Below are positions 1 through 8,896 of a DNA stretch of 64,000 nt, one piece after another; position 1 is the first letter of the stretch; the number at the start of each line of letters is the position of its first letter. Under the pieces are notes generated by a model that saw nothing but the letters and a program-made list of their open reading frames with translations, had not been told where the DNA came from and made no database searches. The stretch is taken from assembly GCF_001583435.1 (NCBI RefSeq), contig NZ_CP013251.1:497501-561500 (forward strand), written 5' to 3'. The translations under genes and the position numbers were made by a program. This DNA is from Endozoicomonas montiporae CL-33 (GTDB taxonomy: Bacteria; Pseudomonadota; Gammaproteobacteria; Pseudomonadales; Endozoicomonadaceae).

Positions 1-443
1 TCGTGCTGAATATAAAAGTACCGCAACAGCATGGCCGTCATAATGAGAGCAATAAAAGCGTGACGTAATAATTGAGTCCAGTCCGGAAAGGTGAGCAGGA
101 AGGCATCTTTCCATAGAAACCATTGTGCCAGTAGCGTCACCGTGAGGGTAATGATCAATACGGTTGCCAGAACGGCGGAGACAATGACGGTGATGGGTGA
201 ATGTTTCAGCAGCAGTCTGAGTCGGCACAACACAGCGGCACTGCACAGGGCTATCCACTGGACAAACAGGGAAGTGATGGCGAGTCGGTTCCAGTCAAAT
301 CCGTGGCTACCGGGAAAAGCCAGCACCTGAATCAGTACAAACAGCTCAGCCACCAACACCAGGATGAACACTGCCGAGGTGTGACACAGGTCGGGAATAA
401 ACAGATGATCACTGTTCTGTTTGTCGAGAGCGGAGTGTGGCAT
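1..443 (-). CDS. algZ: LytS-family sensor histidine kinase AlgZ/FimS, N-terminal part (cut by window edge)
   Basis: This reading frame is open from the ATG at 441-443 to the left edge, giving about 147 residues with no stop. An in-frame TGA lies seven codons upstream of the ATG, so this start is well supported. The protein begins with the motif LFIPDLCHTSAVFILVLVAE and then shows four hydrophobic segments, as in the membrane domain of AlgZ/FimS-type kinases; the kinase domain would lie outside the window. In Pseudomonas algZ is divergent from argH and followed by algR and hemC, and the same divergent pairing is seen here. AlgZ/AlgR controls type IV pili and exopolysaccharide in Pseudomonas; the role here is inferred. 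The identification rests on the N-terminal motif and synteny only. Confidence 0.8.
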   Translation of the reverse strand, partial: MPHSALDKQNSDHLFIPDLCHTSAVFILVLVAELFVLIQVLAFPGSHGFDWNRLAITSLFVQWIALCSAAVLCRLRLLLKHSPITVIVSAVLATVLIITLTVTLLAQWFLWKDAFLLTFPDWTQLLRHAFIALIMTAMLLRYFYIQH

Positions 444-458
444 TGGCTGCTTGATTCA

Positions 459-487
459 TTGTTCTTATTGAAGCCTGTTCATATAAT
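459..487 (+). promoter_or_regulatory. candidate argH promoter
   Basis: A perfect TATAAT lies at 482-487 with TTGTTC 17 bp upstream at 459-464. The intergenic gap between the divergent algZ and argH starts is only about 100 bp, so this is the obvious place for the argH promoter. The -35 hexamer is poor. A GAGG-type ribosome site precedes the argH ATG. Confidence 0.45.
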
Positions 488-542
488 GCCGTAGCCGGAG
501 CGGGAAGTACAAAGCTCTCAGAAGAACGAAAAGAGGTTAGAC

Positions 543-1931
543 ATGTCTGATAACAGTAATCAGCAATGGGGTGGACGGTTTAGCGAGGGTGTGGATGCCT
601 TTGTGGCACGATTCACGGCATCCATCGACTTTGACCGACGCCTGTATCAACACGATATTGCTGGTTCCATGGCGCATGCCCGTATGCTGCACAAGGCAGG
701 CATTCTGACCGGCGACGAGCTGAACGCTATTATCAGTGGTCTGGAAGGTATTCTGGAGGATATCCGACAGGGCAACATCGACTGGTCTGTTGAGCTGGAA
801 GATATTCACATGAATATCGAAGCGCGTTTAACCGATCGTATTGGCGATGCTGGCAAAAAGCTGCATACAGGCCGTTCCCGTAATGATCAGGTGGCAACGG
901 ATATTCGTCTCTGGCTGCGGGATGAAATAGACCATATTGATCAGGAACTGAATCGCTTTCAGCAGGGCTTGCTGGGTCTGGCTGAACGTGAAGCCGATAC
1001 CATTATGCCCGGTTTTACCCATTTGCAGACGGCACAGCCGGTCACCTTTGGTCATCACCTGATGGCATGGTTTGAAATGCTGGTTCGGGATCGTGAGCGT
1101 TTGCAGGACTGCCGCAAGCGTGTGAATGTTTCTCCCCTCGGTGCTGCGGCACTGGCAGGTACGACCTACCCCATTGACCGCGAGTTTACTGCACAACAAT
1201 TAGGCTTTGATCGCCCGACCCGCAATTCGCTGGATTCGGTCAGTGACCGGGACTTTGCCATTGAGTTCTGTTCGGTAGGTGCCCTGATCATGACGCACCT
1301 GTCCAGAATGTCGGAAGAACTGGTGTTGTGGACATCGGCGCAGTTTAACTTTATCGATCTGCCGGATCGTTTCTGCACCGGCTCCTCCATTATGCCGCAA
1401 AAGAAAAACCCGGATGTGCCGGAACTGGTGCGGGGTAAAACCGGCCGGGTGAATGGTCATCTGATTTCCCTGCTGACATTAATGAAGTCTCAGCCACTGG
1501 CGTACAACAAGGACAATCAGGAAGATAAAGAACCTTTGTTTGATACGGTGGACACCCTGAAAGACAGCCTGCGGGCATTCGCGGATATGATTCCCCATGT
1601 CGAAGCGAAAAAAGACGCCATGGCAGACGCCGCCCGTCGTGGTTTCAGCACCGCCACCGACCTGGCTGATTATCTGGTCAGAAAAGGCATGCCGTTCCGT
1701 AATGCCCACGAAGTGGTGGGCAAGTCAGTCGCTTATGGTATTGAGCAGGGTAAGGATTTGTCTGAAATGACACTGGAAGAGCTGAAGGTATTCTCTGACA
1801 CTATTGAGGCGGATGTTTTTGATGTACTGACTCTGGAAGGTTCGGTCAGTGCCCGTAATCATATTGGCGGAACGGCGCCGGAGCAAGTTCGGAGTGCAGT
1901 ACACTTTGCTCGAAAAACATTAAAAGACTAA
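543..1931 (+). CDS. argH: argininosuccinate lyase
   Basis: The 462-residue product splits argininosuccinate into arginine and fumarate, the last step of arginine synthesis, in the cytosol as a tetramer. The fumarase/aspartase-superfamily signature [11 protein letters not shown] is at residues 280-290 and carries the catalytic serine. The [13 protein letters not shown] segment lies at 108-120 and the general-acid histidine is in GFTHLQTAQ near 160. The length matches the family. The start at 543 has an AGAGG ribosome site. It is transcribed alone, divergent from algZ and closed by a hairpin terminator. Confidence 0.97.
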   Translation: MSDNSNQQWGGRFSEGVDAFVARFTASIDFDRRLYQHDIAGSMAHARMLHKAGILTGDELNAIISGLEGILEDIRQGNIDWSVELEDIHMNIEARLTDRIGDAGKKLHTGRSRNDQVATDIRLWLRDEIDHIDQELNRFQQGLLGLAEREADTIMPGFTHLQTAQPVTFGHHLMAWFEMLVRDRERLQDCRKRVNVSPLGAAALAGTTYPIDREFTAQQLGFDRPTRNSLDSVSDRDFAIEFCSVGALIMTHLSRMSEELVLWTSAQFNFIDLPDRFCTGSSIMPQKKNPDVPELVRGKTGRVNGHLISLLTLMKSQPLAYNKDNQEDKEPLFDTVDTLKDSLRAFADMIPHVEAKKDAMADAARRGFSTATDLADYLVRKGMPFRNAHEVVGKSVAYGIEQGKDLSEMTLEELKVFSDTIEADVFDVLTLEGSVSARNHIGGTAPEQVRSAVHFARKTLKD

Positions 1932-1946
1932 GACATTCTATTTGAC

Positions 1947-1969
1947 AGGTCAGGTGTTCTTCCTGACCT
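1947..1969 (+). terminator. argH rho-independent terminator
   Basis: An 8-bp perfect stem, AGGTCAGG with CCTGACCT around a 7-nt loop, starts 15 bp after the argH stop and is followed by a T-rich stretch (TTTTCTTTCC). Confidence 0.75.
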
Positions 1970-2243
1970 TTTCTTTCCGCTCTTTTCAGTCAGAGACGAT
2001 TGCTCTTCTTTAAAGCTGCTTCGAAAATTCATCAGAAAAGCTTGTAACGAAATCATAAAAAAGTGTTCAAAATCTTGTAGTTACTGGCATTCACTAAATG
2101 AAATTGTTGCCGAAACAGGCGTATGTTGACGTGTGTCATCCAATATGTTGATCGATGTTTTTCTTTGTCCGGACAGGGATTAGAGTACGACGCAGAATCT
2201 ATCTGGTCGAAACGTACGCAACCTACAGAACGAAGACACACGA
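1970..2243. other. argH-sulfatase intergenic region
   Basis: The gap carries no gene. It presumably contains the sulfatase promoter, but no convincing -35/-10 pair was found. The ribosome site ahead of the sulfatase ATG is weak (GAAGACACACGA). Confidence 0.4.
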
Positions 2244-3749
2244 ATGCACAAGTTAAAGAAATTAGCCCTTGCCATGACGGTTTCAGCGGCAGCAGTCACT
2301 GCTGTTGCCAAACCGGCTGCAGTGCCTGAAGTAGCTAAAAGCGAACAGCCCAATGTCATCATTATCTATACCGATGATATGGGCTGGGGTGATGTTGGCT
2401 ACCACGGTGTAGACGATATTCGCACGCCGAATATCGATAAGCTGGCGGCTAACGGTGTGCATTTTCCTCAGGCGTATGTTTCGGCTTCTGTCTGCGGCCC
2501 TTCCCGTTCCGGTATGTTGACGGGTGTTTATCAGCAGCGCATGGGGGTTTACGGTAACTTCAAGGAAAATACCATTCCTCAAGATCAGCCGCTGGTAATG
2601 GAGATCATGAAGGATCAGGGTTACACCACAGGCGTCATTGGTAAATGGCATCTGGGTGATGGTACTGGTAAACCTAACGACCGTGGTGCTGACTTCTTCT
2701 ATGGTTTCCTCGGTGGCACACACGACTATTTCCGCTCCCAAACTGAAGACGATGGACGTGTAATGTTCGCGCCTATCTTCCGTAACGATGAAGTTGAGCC
2801 TCCTATTCAGGAGCAGGACGGCTACCTGACGGATATGTTTACCGATGAGGCGGTGTCGTTCATTAAGCAGGCAACGGATAAAGACGAGCCGTTTTTCCTG
2901 TACCTTGCTCACCTTGCGGTTCACCATCCGTGGCAGGTGCCGGACAGTTACCTGAAAAGACTTGAAGACTTGCCTGTAAAAGAAGGTTTTGCAGGTGATG
3001 AGCGTCGTGTATTTGCCGGTATGACTCTGGCACTGGACGATGGCATTGGTGCAGTGATGGATAAACTGAAGAAGCAGGGTGTTGACGACAATACTCTGGT
3101 ATTTTTCATGAGTGATAACGGTACGCCAGCGGGTCAGGGTTTTGAACGTCCACGTCGTAAACAGCGTGGCGAAACCACCATGTCCAGCCCGGGGCCATTC
3201 AACGGCTTCAAGGGAACGACTTATGAAGGCGGTGTTCGTGTACCGTTTGTTATGCACTGGCCGGGCATGGTGCCAGAAGGTTTGAAGTACGAGAAAAAGG
3301 TCAGCTCGCTGGATATCGTTCCGACCATTGCCTCTCTGTTCAAAGGCACGAATACCGGCAAATTCCCGTTTGATGGCAAAAATCTGCTGCCTTATCTGAA
3401 CGGAAAAATGGGTGAAGATGCCAAGCCTCACGACACCCTGTACTGGCGTCGTGACGAGGACTATGCGATTCGTGATGGTGACTGGAAACTGACCCAGAAC
3501 CGTAACCATGGCCCACGTACCATCCGCCTGTTTGACATGGCGAATGATCCGGGTGAGTGGAAAGACCTTGCGGCAGAAAAGCCGGAAAAGGCTCAGGAAC
3601 TGAAAGACAAGTTTGATGCCTGGGAAGCGACTCTGCCGATTAACCAGTTCAGTCCGAAACCCACCAACCGTAACTTTGATTACGACAAGGGGAATCGGGT
3701 GGATGTTCAGGAAAATAACAAAGCGGTTTTGTCCCGCGGTAAACGTTAA
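2244..3749 (+). CDS. exported type I sulfatase (arylsulfatase family)
   Basis: This 501-residue protein begins with a signal peptide (basic MHKLKK, then an alanine-rich hydrophobic core ending near residue 22), so it should be periplasmic or secreted. The sulfatase signature CGPSRSG starts at Cys84; in this family that cysteine is converted to formylglycine by a maturation enzyme and is the nucleophile. Metal-binding residues are visible in YTDDMGWGD (42-50) and in MSDNGTP further on. The family hydrolyses sulfate esters, often of carbohydrates; the substrate here is unknown. A maturase is not seen in the window. It is monocistronic and converges on hpaF. Sulfated host or algal glycans would be a plausible target. 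Confidence 0.88.
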   Translation: MHKLKKLALAMTVSAAAVTAVAKPAAVPEVAKSEQPNVIIIYTDDMGWGDVGYHGVDDIRTPNIDKLAANGVHFPQAYVSASVCGPSRSGMLTGVYQQRMGVYGNFKENTIPQDQPLVMEIMKDQGYTTGVIGKWHLGDGTGKPNDRGADFFYGFLGGTHDYFRSQTEDDGRVMFAPIFRNDEVEPPIQEQDGYLTDMFTDEAVSFIKQATDKDEPFFLYLAHLAVHHPWQVPDSYLKRLEDLPVKEGFAGDERRVFAGMTLALDDGIGAVMDKLKKQGVDDNTLVFFMSDNGTPAGQGFERPRRKQRGETTMSSPGPFNGFKGTTYEGGVRVPFVMHWPGMVPEGLKYEKKVSSLDIVPTIASLFKGTNTGKFPFDGKNLLPYLNGKMGEDAKPHDTLYWRRDEDYAIRDGDWKLTQNRNHGPRTIRLFDMANDPGEWKDLAAEKPEKAQELKDKFDAWEATLPINQFSPKPTNRNFDYDKGNRVDVQENNKAVLSRGKR

Positions 3750-3756
3750 GCGACAG

Positions 3757-3777
3757 GGCCAGACTCAATGTCTGGCC
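3757..3777. terminator. bidirectional hairpin between sulfatase and hpaF
   Basis: A perfect 8-bp stem (GGCCAGAC/GTCTGGCC, 5-nt loop) sits between two convergent genes and overlaps the hpaF stop codon. No clear T-run follows on either strand, so efficiency is uncertain. Confidence 0.45.
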
Positions 3778-4157
3778 ATATGCGCCCTTACCGGATTGTG
3801 TTTCCAGGATAGTCCGGAATCAATCTGGGTGATTTCAAACGACAGGGCGCATATTATTTGACCTCTCGTATTAACGGGCTCCAGCCAGTCCAGCAGCAGT
3901 CTGTTAATGGCCTCTCCACTTTGCTTCAGCTGTTCAACTGTTCTTCCAGCCCCGATTCTGAAATTCACGTGAACATAAGCGTATTGTGAGTCACCACTGG
4001 TGATATGGTGATGGTCACTGGCAAATGCACGACAACGCAGCCCTGTTAACGGAAACAGTGAAGACTGTTCGATATAGCCCTGAACACTTTCAAACAGTTC
4101 GTTAAAGTCGGCATGAGGCTCCAGATTGCTGGAATAGTCGATGATTAAATGGGGCAT
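3765..4157 (-). CDS. hpaF: 5-carboxymethyl-2-hydroxymuconate delta-isomerase
   Basis: The 130-residue protein starts MPHLIIDYSSNLE. This isomerase family belongs to the tautomerase superfamily, in which the N-terminal proline exposed after Met removal is catalytic, and Pro2 is present. It converts 5-carboxymethyl-2-hydroxymuconate to 2-oxohept-3-ene-1,7-dioate, the step after HpaE in homoprotocatechuate breakdown. The length fits the roughly 126-residue enterobacterial enzyme. It is the last gene of the leftward hpaG1-hpaE-dctPQM-hpaF arm and starts about 34 bp after dctM. Confidence 0.9.
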   Translation of the reverse strand: MPHLIIDYSSNLEPHADFNELFESVQGYIEQSSLFPLTGLRCRAFASDHHHITSGDSQYAYVHVNFRIGAGRTVEQLKQSGEAINRLLLDWLEPVNTRGQIICALSFEITQIDSGLSWKHNPVRAHMARH

Positions 4158-4191
4158 AGATCACCTGTTATATTGATATCCTGCTTACGTC

Positions 4192-5520
4192 TTAGCCATA
4201 AAGTAATTGCGGCAAAAACAGTGAAATCTGGGCTACCAGCACAATAATCGCCAGCCGGATCAGGTCGGCTATCCAGAAAGGTGTCACCCCTCTGAAAATA
4301 ACGCCGGTATTGATGTCTTTTAATATGGCACTCAGTACAAAGACATTCATACCCACGGGCGGCGTAATCAGGCTGATTTCAGTGACAACGACCACAACAA
4401 TGCCGAACCACACCAGATCAAAACCAAGGTTGGCGACCAGCGGGAAAAACACCGGAACGGTCAACAGCAACATGGACAGGGACTCAAACACCATGCCCAA
4501 CAGCATGTAAATGACCAGAATGGCAAAGATAACCAGCATCGGTTGCAGATTCATGTCGATAACAAACTGCAGCAGGTCGTCAGGCAGTCCGGCACGGTTG
4601 ATGAAGTTGGAAAAAATCAGCGCACCAATCAACACGCCAAACAGCATAGCGGTTGTGCGGGTCGAGTCGGTAATCACTTCAAACAGGGTTTGTAATGTCA
4701 GACTCTTGCGGAACAGGGCAATCAGAAACGCACCACCGGCACCAATGCCTGCCGCTTCAGTGGGCGTGAATATACCGCCATAAATGCCGCCCATGACCAG
4801 TGCGAACAGAGCGATAATGCCGCGCACTTCCCGCATGCTTTCCCAGCGCTCTTTCCAGTTCAGCTTTTCACCACGCGGGCCGGATTTCGGGTTTCGCCAG
4901 ACAATATATTGGACTGCAGCAAGGTAAAGCAGCACACCCAGTAAACCGGGAATAAAACCGGCCGCAAACAACTCCCTGATGCTCGTTTCGGTTAACAGGC
5001 CGTACATGACCAGAATCACACTGGGAGGAATCAGAATGCCCAGCGTTCCACCGGCCGCAATAGAGGCTGTTGCCAGACCATCGGAATAACCAAACTTGCG
5101 CATGGGTGGCATGGCGACTTTTGCCATGGTGGCAGAGGTTGCCAGGCTGGAGCCACAAATGGCAGAAAAACCACCACAGGCGACGATGGTTGACATAGCC
5201 AGACCACCCCGACGATGCCCGAGGAATGCATAGGCAGCGTTGTATAATTGCTGTGACATGCCGGAATGAGTGATCAGGTTGCCCATCAGTACAAACAGGG
5301 GAATCACCGACAAGTGGTAATCCTGTGCCGTATCAATCACCCGTCGTGACGCCATGGTGAGAACCGGACGCCAGTTAAAGTCGGCCATATTTCCCAACGT
5401 CAGCCCCTGCATGGCAGCAAACCCGAAGAAACCGACCAGTCCCATCGCCAGCGCAATGGGCATCCGGATAACGATGATTAAAATCAGCAGGACAGCGAAA
5501 CCAATTAATGCAGCTTCCAT
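4192..5520 (-). CDS. dctM: TRAP transporter large permease (DctM)
   Basis: The protein is almost entirely hydrophobic, with many membrane segments and DctM-type motifs such as GGTLGILIPPSVILVMYG and EISLITPPVGMNVFVLSA, which are diagnostic of the 12-helix TRAP subunit. An upstream in-frame ATG at 5550 exists, but the start at 5520 (MEAALIGFAVLL) has a strong AAGGAGG ribosome site 7 nt upstream and gives 442 residues, so it is preferred. It works with DctQ and a periplasmic DctP to import an organic anion using a sodium gradient. Its position inside the hpa cluster suggests 4-hydroxyphenylacetate or a related aromatic acid as substrate (inference). Confidence 0.93.
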   Translation of the reverse strand: MEAALIGFAVLLILIIVIRMPIALAMGLVGFFGFAAMQGLTLGNMADFNWRPVLTMASRRVIDTAQDYHLSVIPLFVLMGNLITHSGMSQQLYNAAYAFLGHRRGGLAMSTIVACGGFSAICGSSLATSATMAKVAMPPMRKFGYSDGLATASIAAGGTLGILIPPSVILVMYGLLTETSIRELFAAGFIPGLLGVLLYLAAVQYIVWRNPKSGPRGEKLNWKERWESMREVRGIIALFALVMGGIYGGIFTPTEAAGIGAGGAFLIALFRKSLTLQTLFEVITDSTRTTAMLFGVLIGALIFSNFINRAGLPDDLLQFVIDMNLQPMLVIFAILVIYMLLGMVFESLSMLLLTVPVFFPLVANLGFDLVWFGIVVVVVTEISLITPPVGMNVFVLSAILKDINTGVIFRGVTPFWIADLIRLAIIVLVAQISLFLPQLLYG

Positions 5521-5533
5521 AAAACAGCCTCCT

Positions 5534-6082
5534 TTACCTGCCGGGTTCACTGACCTGATGGTCAGAGAGGTGAGGTTTCTTCAACCATAAACGCCAGATG
5601 CCCCACAGCAACATACCTGCTGCAGTGGCCCAGCTCATAATAGCAATGTATTGAACGACGATGCCCACGGGAAACGACAGAAACTCTGTGACTTCGTTGC
5701 GTCGAATAGAACGTGCAGCCAGCTCCCAGATACGGTTAGCCAGCGCATAAAAAGCAAAGCTGATAAGCAGACCAGACAGGGTTCCCAGTATTTTGATCAC
5801 CAGTGCCGGAAGAAAACGGTCAAGAATATCCACCACCACATGTCCACCCCGCCAGGTAATCACCGGCATTTGTGCAAATACCAGCAGCGCAATGCCAATC
5901 TCGGTCATTTCTGTGGCACCGTTGAGCGGGTTGCTGAAGAAATAGCGGCCGACCACGTCAATACACGTCACCAGCATAAGGATTAACAGTGCCAGCCCGG
6001 CCAGTGTTTCCAGAATCAGGGCAACCCAGCGCAATGCGCCGGGCTCCTCGTAGTTTTCCGTTAACCATTTGCTAAAGCTCAT
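5534..6082 (-). CDS. dctQ: TRAP transporter small permease (DctQ)
   Basis: The 182-residue protein has four hydrophobic segments and the family features GGHVVVDIL and WATAAGMLLWGIW. It is the small four-helix subunit of a TRAP transporter and partners DctM, whose start lies 13 bp downstream. A 176-bp palindromic element separates it from the upstream dctP gene of the same direction, so it may be expressed below dctP or from its own promoter. Confidence 0.9.
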   Translation of the reverse strand: MSFSKWLTENYEEPGALRWVALILETLAGLALLILMLVTCIDVVGRYFFSNPLNGATEMTEIGIALLVFAQMPVITWRGGHVVVDILDRFLPALVIKILGTLSGLLISFAFYALANRIWELAARSIRRNEVTEFLSFPVGIVVQYIAIMSWATAAGMLLWGIWRLWLKKPHLSDHQVSEPGR

Positions 6083-6112
6083 AAGACTTACTCGCTGGTT
6101 TCAGAGGTATAA

Positions 6113-6288
6113 TACCAATTCCCTTTTCTAAACATGAATTGCGCAGCCATTCTGAATCACGGGAGCTGCGTTGGAACTCCTCGCAATAGCTCGCTATTAC
6201 TCGTCGTTCCGCCTTTATGCCCTTCAGGGTATTGTCCCGCGACCCAGAATGACTTGCTCATGGTCATATTTAGAAAGCGGAATTGGTA
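6113..6288. mobile_element. MITE-like palindromic element, copy 1, TAA target duplication
   Basis: The 176-bp element begins TACCAATTCCCTTTTCTAAA and ends with the near-complement of this (about 26 bp of terminal inverted repeat with few mismatches). The flanks are TAA at 6110-6112 and TAA at 6289-6291, an exact 3-bp target duplication. Internal arms (CATTCTGAATCACGGG with CCCGCGACCCAGAATG) also pair imperfectly, around a small AATAGC/GCTATT apex. It encodes no protein. The right end overlaps the last codons and stop of dctP. TNA 3-bp duplications are known for some IS5-family groups, so a transposase of that type may move it in trans (inference). Confidence 0.85.
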
Positions 6289-7307
6289 TAACCGGTGGCA
6301 AGAGCCAGATACTCATCAAGCACTTTCTGACCATCAACACCACGGGATGAGGCTTTCTTCACCCAGTCACTGCGAACTTCCGAAGTGATGCGATCCAGTG
6401 TCTGGTAGATCGGTGTCGCCTGATCCGCTTCGGTGTAACTTACGCCGGACTCGGATGCCACAGAGAAACCGTCAATATTAGCCTGTTCCCAGACTCTGCC
6501 TGCCATAGCCGAAAACTTTTCACCAGAGATAGAAAGAATGGCGTTACGATCTTTACTGCTCAGACCATCAAGAAAGTCTTCACTGGCAAAGAATGAGAAG
6601 CTGCCACGGAACACACCGCCGGGCACGCTGATCATCTGGCTGATCACTTCGTTCAGACGCAGGGACTTTTGGGTCATGGGCGCAATCATCACGCCGTCAA
6701 CCACACCCTGTTGTAACAGTTCATAGACTTTTGGTGCCGGAGCACTGACATTGGTGACGCCCAGTTCATGACCGATCTGGGAAGCAATACCACCGGGAGC
6801 GCGGATTTTCAGGCCTTTCAGATCGTCCAGTGTCTCAACCGGCTTTCTCAGTTGTAGTGCAGCAGCCCCTTCAGTAAACAGACCCAGCAGGGTAATACCC
6901 TCGTGCTCACCAGCCTTTGACAGGTATTGCTCATTGATTCGCCAGTAAGCGACAGACGTTGCTTCAGCAGTGGCGTTGGTCATGGGCATTTCAGACAGTT
7001 CTGTCAGTACAAAACGACCGGGCACGTAGGCATGCAGTGACCAGCCTGCATCGGCGACACCGTCTTCAACCAGATCAAAGTAACTTCTTGGATGACCCAG
7101 GTCGTATTCCAGTTTGACCTTTACTCTTCCTTCCGTAGCTTCTTCAACCCACTCAGACCAGATTGGAAATACTTCAGCATTCATTGGGTGTGTAGGTGCC
7201 AGCCAGGTGGCGATTCGAAGTGTTGTGGCAGCACTGGCTGACAGAGTAAACAAGGTGGATGCAACCGCGATGGTTGCCAGTGCAAAAAGACGTAAAACTG
7301 ATTTCAT
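6270..7307 (-). CDS. dctP: TRAP transporter solute-binding protein (DctP), aromatic-acid type
   Basis: The start chosen at 7307 (MKSVLRLFALA) has a GAGG ribosome site 7 nt upstream, giving 345 residues; an ATG 36 bp further upstream is in frame but would place extra residues before the signal peptide. A signal peptide ends at ASA near residue 26. DctP-family features include HPRSYFDLVEDGVADAGWS and the ligand-binding region LKGLKIRAPGG, where Arg normally pairs with the ligand carboxylate. It delivers substrate to DctQM. The last residues TNSAF and the stop codon are encoded by the palindromic element, so the native C-terminus was replaced. A close paralogue lies at 16483-17508. Confidence 0.92.
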   Translation of the reverse strand: MKSVLRLFALATIAVASTLFTLSASAATTLRIATWLAPTHPMNAEVFPIWSEWVEEATEGRVKVKLEYDLGHPRSYFDLVEDGVADAGWSLHAYVPGRFVLTELSEMPMTNATAEATSVAYWRINEQYLSKAGEHEGITLLGLFTEGAAALQLRKPVETLDDLKGLKIRAPGGIASQIGHELGVTNVSAPAPKVYELLQQGVVDGVMIAPMTQKSLRLNEVISQMISVPGGVFRGSFSFFASEDFLDGLSSKDRNAILSISGEKFSAMAGRVWEQANIDGFSVASESGVSYTEADQATPIYQTLDRITSEVRSDWVKKASSRGVDGQKVLDEYLALATGYTNSAF

Positions 7308-7334
7308 ACCGAGCCTCGTTATTGTTGTTTTATA

Positions 7335-7357
7335 GAAGGTCACGTTAAGTGACCTTC
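7335..7357 (-). terminator. hairpin between hpaE and dctP
   Basis: A perfect 9-bp stem GAAGGTCAC/GTGACCTTC lies in the 72-bp gap after hpaE and before the dctP start. No T-run follows, so it may act as an mRNA-stabilising or attenuating hairpin instead of a full terminator. Confidence 0.45.
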
Positions 7358-7379
7358 ATTGGGCGATCAGATTCAAGAG

Positions 7380-8840
7380 TCAGGCACCCCATTTCGGGAT
7401 GTGGTGTGAACCGAGAGAGATGCAGACATTCTTGGGTTCTGCAAAGACTTCGTAACTGTAGGTTCCGCCTTCGCGCCCGGTGCCGGATGCCTTAACGCCT
7501 CCAAAGGGTGTGCGCAGATCTCGCACGTTCTGGCTGTTCACAAACATCATGCCGGTTTCAACCGCTTTGGCGATTCGATGTACACGGCTGCTGTCATTGG
7601 TCCACAGATAGGATGCAAGACCATAGTCGTTATCATTGGCCTGCCTGATGACGTCGGCTTCATCTTTGAATGGAATCAGTACGGAAACCGGGCCAAAGAT
7701 TTCCTCTCTGGCAATCCGCATATCGTTGGTCACATTCGAGAACACGGTAGGCGCGACAAAATGCCCGTTCTTCAGGCTGGTTGGCAGATAGTCCGGTTTT
7801 TCGGGGCCACCTGCCAGCAGGGTGGCGCCTTCTTCCAGACCAATACGGATATAACCTGTCACTTTGTCAAAGTGTTGTTTTGAGATCAGTGAACCGACTT
7901 TGGTGTTGATATCCATTGGATCGCCACACCGAATATTGCGAGCTCTTTGGGCAAACTCTTCACAGAATTTGTTGTAAATGGTTTCCTGAACAAAAATTCT
8001 GGAGCCTGCCGTACAACGCTCGCCGTTAATGGAAAAAATACCGAAAACGGCCGCGTCCATAGCGCGATCCCAGTCGCAGTCGTCAAAGATCATGACTGGT
8101 GACTTGCCACCCAGCTCCATGGAGAACTTCTTCAACCCGGCGTTGGCAATAATGTGTTCACCGGTTGATGTGCCGCCGGTAAAGGAAATGGCATTCACCT
8201 CTTTATTGGTGATCAGGGCTTGTCCGGTGGTTGAGCCATAACCGTGAACAATGTTGTAAACCCCTTTAGGGACGCCGGCTTCTTCCATGATTTTGCCAAG
8301 GAAATCTGTGGTCAGCGGTGACAGCTCGGACTGTTTCATAACAGCGGTATTACCCAGTGCCAGACAGGGCGCGGATTTCCAGGTGCCGGTCATAAACGGT
8401 ACATTCCATGGGGAAATCAGTGCGCACACACCGGTTGGCTGATACAGGGTGTAGTTCAGCAGCTGGTCATCCATGGGATAAGTATGACCATTCATCTGTT
8501 TGGACATTTCTGCGAAGAAATAAAAGTTGTTGGACGCTCTGGGTATGAGTGCATTACGGGTCTGGAAAAGTGGTAGTCCGGTGTCTTTTGTTTCCAGCTC
8601 CGACAAGGTTTCTACATTGTCGGCGATCAGATCACCAATACGGTTAATAATGGCTGCCCGCTTTTGTACCGGCATATTGGCCCAAGCCGGAAAAGCGGCT
8701 CTGGCAGCTGCACAGGCTTCCGCGACCTGTTCTGGTGAAGCCTGCGCTACCGTGGCAAGGTGTTCGCCGGTTGCCGGGTTAACGGTTTCGAAGGTTTCTG
8801 CGCTCTCGACCCACTGACCATTAATAAAATTTTTAATCAT
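7380..8840 (-). CDS. hpaE: 5-carboxymethyl-2-hydroxymuconate semialdehyde dehydrogenase
   Basis: The 486-residue protein is an NAD-dependent aldehyde dehydrogenase. The catalytic cysteine is in NGERCTAGSR (about residue 275) and the general base in MELGGKSP (about 241); the cofactor-binding FTGGTSTGE segment precedes it. It oxidises the ring-cleavage product of HpaD to 5-carboxymethyl-2-hydroxymuconate. The neighbouring hpaG-like, hpaF and hpaD genes make the HpaE assignment specific within this large family. It is preceded by hpaG1-like (56-bp gap) and followed by the TRAP genes in one direction. Confidence 0.93.
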   Translation of the reverse strand: MIKNFINGQWVESAETFETVNPATGEHLATVAQASPEQVAEACAAARAAFPAWANMPVQKRAAIINRIGDLIADNVETLSELETKDTGLPLFQTRNALIPRASNNFYFFAEMSKQMNGHTYPMDDQLLNYTLYQPTGVCALISPWNVPFMTGTWKSAPCLALGNTAVMKQSELSPLTTDFLGKIMEEAGVPKGVYNIVHGYGSTTGQALITNKEVNAISFTGGTSTGEHIIANAGLKKFSMELGGKSPVMIFDDCDWDRAMDAAVFGIFSINGERCTAGSRIFVQETIYNKFCEEFAQRARNIRCGDPMDINTKVGSLISKQHFDKVTGYIRIGLEEGATLLAGGPEKPDYLPTSLKNGHFVAPTVFSNVTNDMRIAREEIFGPVSVLIPFKDEADVIRQANDNDYGLASYLWTNDSSRVHRIAKAVETGMMFVNSQNVRDLRTPFGGVKASGTGREGGTYSYEVFAEPKNVCISLGSHHIPKWGA

Positions 8841-8896
8841 GTGTCTGCCTCGGAATGACTTTTATTATTTTTTGCGGCGTTCAATGCAGTTTGGGT

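Noticed and set aside
2283..3509. A 408-codon frame on the minus strand opposite the sulfatase
   Set aside because: It is a shadow of a strong coding region with intact sulfatase motifs. Its translation shows no recognisable domain and it has no ribosome site.
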